NCBI GenBank assembly: GCA_964610885.1
Contig: CAZSWR010000020.1
Span: 1-41,332 of the forward strand
Reading direction: 5' to 3'
DNA from: CAZSWR01 sp964610885
GTDB lineage: Bacteria > Bacteroidota > Ignavibacteria > Kapaibacteriales > UBA2268
Length of the DNA stretch: 41,332 nucleotides
Shown here piece by piece: positions 40,001 to 41,332 of this stretch. The translations under genes and the position numbers were made by a program. How positions within the stretch are numbered: the first letter of the stretch is position 1; each line of letters starts with the position of its first letter. Under the pieces are notes generated by a model. It saw only the letters and a program-made list of their open reading frames with translations. It did no database searches and was not told the DNA's origin.

Positions 40001-41332
40001 CCACGAGATACGCACTCCGCTGAATGCAATTCTCGGTTTCAGCGAACTGCTGCGCGAGCACCTCAAGGGCAACAGCAAATACAACGACTATATTCGCGGC
40101 ATTACGAACGGCGGGCAGAACCTACTCAATATTATCAACGACATATTGGATCTGTCGAAAATCGAAGCTAATAAACTAATCATCAATCCCGAGCCAATGA
40201 ACCCCAGGCGAATCATCGAAGACGTCCGCCAGATCTTTTCGCTCAAGACGAAAGAAAAAAATATCGATTTCACTGTCGGCATCGACCCCGTTTTGCCGAA
40301 ATCGCTAATGCTGGACGAAGTGCGTCTGCGCCAGGTGCTTTTCAACCTGATTGGCAATGCTGTCAAGTTCACCCAAGAGGGCTTTATCAAGGTCGAGTTC
40401 AAATTGCTTTCGTTCGACGAAACAGCCGGCACGGTTGAATTGATGATCTCCGTAACCGATTCGGGCATCGGGATCCCCGAGAGCCAGCAGGCGCTGATAT
40501 TCGAGGCATTCCGCCAGCAGGAGGGCCAATCCACTCGTCTGTATGGCGGCACGGGGTTGGGCCTGACGATCACGAAACGCTTAGTCGAAATGATGCAGGG
40601 CGAAATATCTGTCCGAAGTACGCCGGGCGTGGGGTCGTCGTTCCGAATCGTCCTGAGGAATATCGGCGTTGTGGATATCGTATCGCCCGAAGAGTTGGAC
40701 AGCACAGAAATCAATATTGAATTCGAGCCATCAATAATTCTACTGGTCGAGGACATCGAATCGAACAGGAGCATTATCCGTGGGTATTTGGAAGACTACA
40801 ATATTTCCATATACGAAGCCGAAAACGGAGAGGAAGCCTTGCAATCCATTTCGAGGACGAATCCTGACCTGATACTGATGGACCTGCAAATGCCGGTGAT
40901 GAACGGTTTCGAGGCCACAAGACGGCTCCGGGCCAATCCCGAGACGGCCGAGATCAAAATCGTCGCATTGACGGCGTCCGTCGTCGATGACCAATCGCCC
41001 GGCATCAAAGAACTCTTCGATGCTTTCCTCCGCAAGCCCATATCGAAGTCTGAGCTTGTCCGGGCGCTGGCGGAATATATTAAGCATCATGAGATTGAAA
41101 ACGCCGAAGTTGGCCATATCGAAAAAGTGCAGAATACCCAAAAATATGGTTCGCTTTTTGTTAAGAAGAATACTGAAATGTACAGAGAATGGCAAGAAAG
41201 AATTAAACCGCAATTTGAGCAAATCAGCCAAACGATGTACGTCGGAGAAATCAAAAGGTTCGCATCCGAATTATTGGCCTTAGGCCGAAAGTACGATGAG
41301 CAAATAATTTCGGGATATGCCGTTGATTTGTT
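37053..41332 (+). CDS. Hybrid sensor histidine kinase, six PAS domains, GAF and receiver (3' end outside window)
   Basis: The frame is open from the ATG at 37053 (alternative in-frame ATG at 37032) to the window end: at least 1426 residues without stop. No membrane segment is evident, so it should be cytosolic. After a short coiled coil, PAS-like repeats lie at about 36-150, 165-285, 290-400, 410-530, 545-665 and 670-785, several closing with DITERKK-type PAC motifs. A GAF-like domain covers about 790-960. The dimerisation helix has KSEFLANISHEIRTPLNAIL with His984. The ATPase has N box LIGNAVKFT, DSGIGIP and GGTGLGLTI. A receiver domain has LILMDLQMP with Asp1277 and the Lys of FLRKPIS. A helical C-terminal extension begins near 1360 and is cut. 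The whole phosphorelay core is intact; the signal is unknown. Confidence 0.93.
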   Translation, partial: MNDAKKTKAQLIKELEQLRKQLQQLPSGAAHPSPESIAFIEDIKEIVFFADPRGNWTYLNRAWEVETGYSKEETIGRHFSEFLYEEDKPRTGELFSELFTGGLESTREEIRMVKKDGQYIWIDVFAQRVTESGDEVVAVKGTILNINSRRIAEERLRESEKRYYSLFNNSRLGVYRTTPGGVFTLANQAMVDILGYGSVDELLNMNINNISPEVSQYREEFKQAIDSGGYIEGFESVWRRKDGNLVNIRETSVANRGPSGEIEYYEGFAEDVTARVQAENALRESEELYRIVASKLPDFVLIYHENKIDYINDSALKRTGFTREEVLGHEISDFIPVYQHELIREKMRQRMIGLELPDYEVDIIAKSGELVRTVLRAEIMNFRGKFAFIVVLNDITERKKAEKELRRKETLLRAMTNSVPLAFFVVDNRTDEILYFNNLFVDMWNAANLRMDMLSGRSNASDVLSKCSQLAQDAIGFIDFFMKIKLGEPVESAETEVIMKNFDTVRIFSAQIRDEYDEYYGRLYVFEDVTEKKNFTVHLEKQRETLLSMLDALPLNISLKDKDLKITFVNEQTVKTIGKPKSALIGKTDFDIMDRDAANKSRDFDLTAFEKNRLIANEAEVILDGKKLYFLNGKKPIRFETTGEVLLLSYSFDITSRKRVEDEIRNTKEFLDRVVDALPIPVFAKNQERRIIIANKALTELMKLSKDQMLGSAKKDMPANFNSIEYSAAENKVFTTGLPVELEEHFIFPDGDERVFSTKKSLITDADGNKILLASLSEVTDYLRTQEKLASLNELYNIVTSISTGLINTSVDIVESYIINACRRLAEFGQMDQATMFVRSPETNEIEQHFFWNAPLGKPIRYAAGHVRLLSESLGCNDYYYIPDVDALGAHQQEERQILSEGAIKSLVAVPLNCNGVFLGFLELDSTSKSRKWAIEAILLLRMVGEIIAGSYERKQFESALIRAKELAEIANKAKSEFLANISHEIRTPLNAILGFSELLREHLKGNSKYNDYIRGITNGGQNLLNIINDILDLSKIEANKLIINPEPMNPRRIIEDVRQIFSLKTKEKNIDFTVGIDPVLPKSLMLDEVRLRQVLFNLIGNAVKFTQEGFIKVEFKLLSFDETAGTVELMISVTDSGIGIPESQQALIFEAFRQQEGQSTRLYGGTGLGLTITKRLVEMMQGEISVRSTPGVGSSFRIVLRNIGVVDIVSPEELDSTEINIEFEPSIILLVEDIESNRSIIRGYLEDYNISIYEAENGEEALQSISRTNPDLILMDLQMPVMNGFEATRRLRANPETAEIKIVALTASVVDDQSPGIKELFDAFLRKPISKSELVRALAEYIKHHEIENAEVGHIEKVQNTQKYGSLFVKKNTEMYREWQERIKPQFEQISQTMYVGEIKRFASELLALGRKYDEQIISGYAVDL

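Overview
The window comes from a Gram-negative, motile bacterium of the FCB group, most likely a lineage beside Chlorobi, Ignavibacteria or Kapabacteria rather than a classical Bacteroidales or Flavobacteriales. The evidence is a secreted subtilase with a type IX secretion (T9SS) C-terminal sorting domain, a large TMEM260-type (DUF2723) membrane protein, several outer-membrane lipoproteins, TonB and SPOR proteins, and Bacteroidota-like promoter motifs (TTTG, 20 bases, TATATTTG before dnaX), together with true flagellar genes. Taxonomy is inferred from gene content only.

Layout. 1-3000: end of a flagellar operon, fliS (cut by the window edge), fliD, flaG, a FliT-like small gene and flgM, closed by a clear terminator. 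3190-6040: ssb, an O-methyltransferase and a VWA-OmpA fusion lipoprotein. 6290-10710 (minus): an AI-2E-family membrane protein, a TonB with a small two-helix membrane protein, and a long acidic single-pass SPOR protein. 11330-15360 (minus): an overlapping operon of T9SS subtilase, BatD-like protein and BatA-like VWA protein. 15680-19500: ComEA-like HhH protein, Fsr-like MFS transporter, an octamer microsatellite, an antitoxin with a frameshifted RelE toxin, then rlpA and coaD (minus). 19916-24660: dnaX, an outer-membrane barrel, a serine hydrolase of the beta-lactamase fold and tRNA-Glu. 24750-27580: GNAT, coaE, nadC, ogg2. 27600-28790: a frame-broken ORF6N gene inside nested inverted repeats. 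28976-33660: DUF2723 protein, an RRM RNA-binding protein with a structured leader, and a lipoprotein. 34068-36750 (minus): SpoU methyltransferase, nitroreductase, DUF1858 protein, a MITE and a thioredoxin. 37053 to the end: a very large hybrid sensor kinase (six PAS, GAF, HisKA, HATPase, receiver), cut by the window edge.

The genes are mostly core housekeeping (replication, CoA and NAD synthesis, RNA modification) mixed with envelope and surface functions. The most distinctive feature is the intergenic DNA. At least four families of short dispersed palindromic repeats fill the gaps, including an 82-86 bp element with a terminator-like 5' end that abuts stop codons (three near-complete copies and one fragment). 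Two accessory genes (RelE toxin, ORF6N) each carry a single-base frame break in a short homopolymer. No CRISPR array, rRNA or complete insertion sequence is visible.
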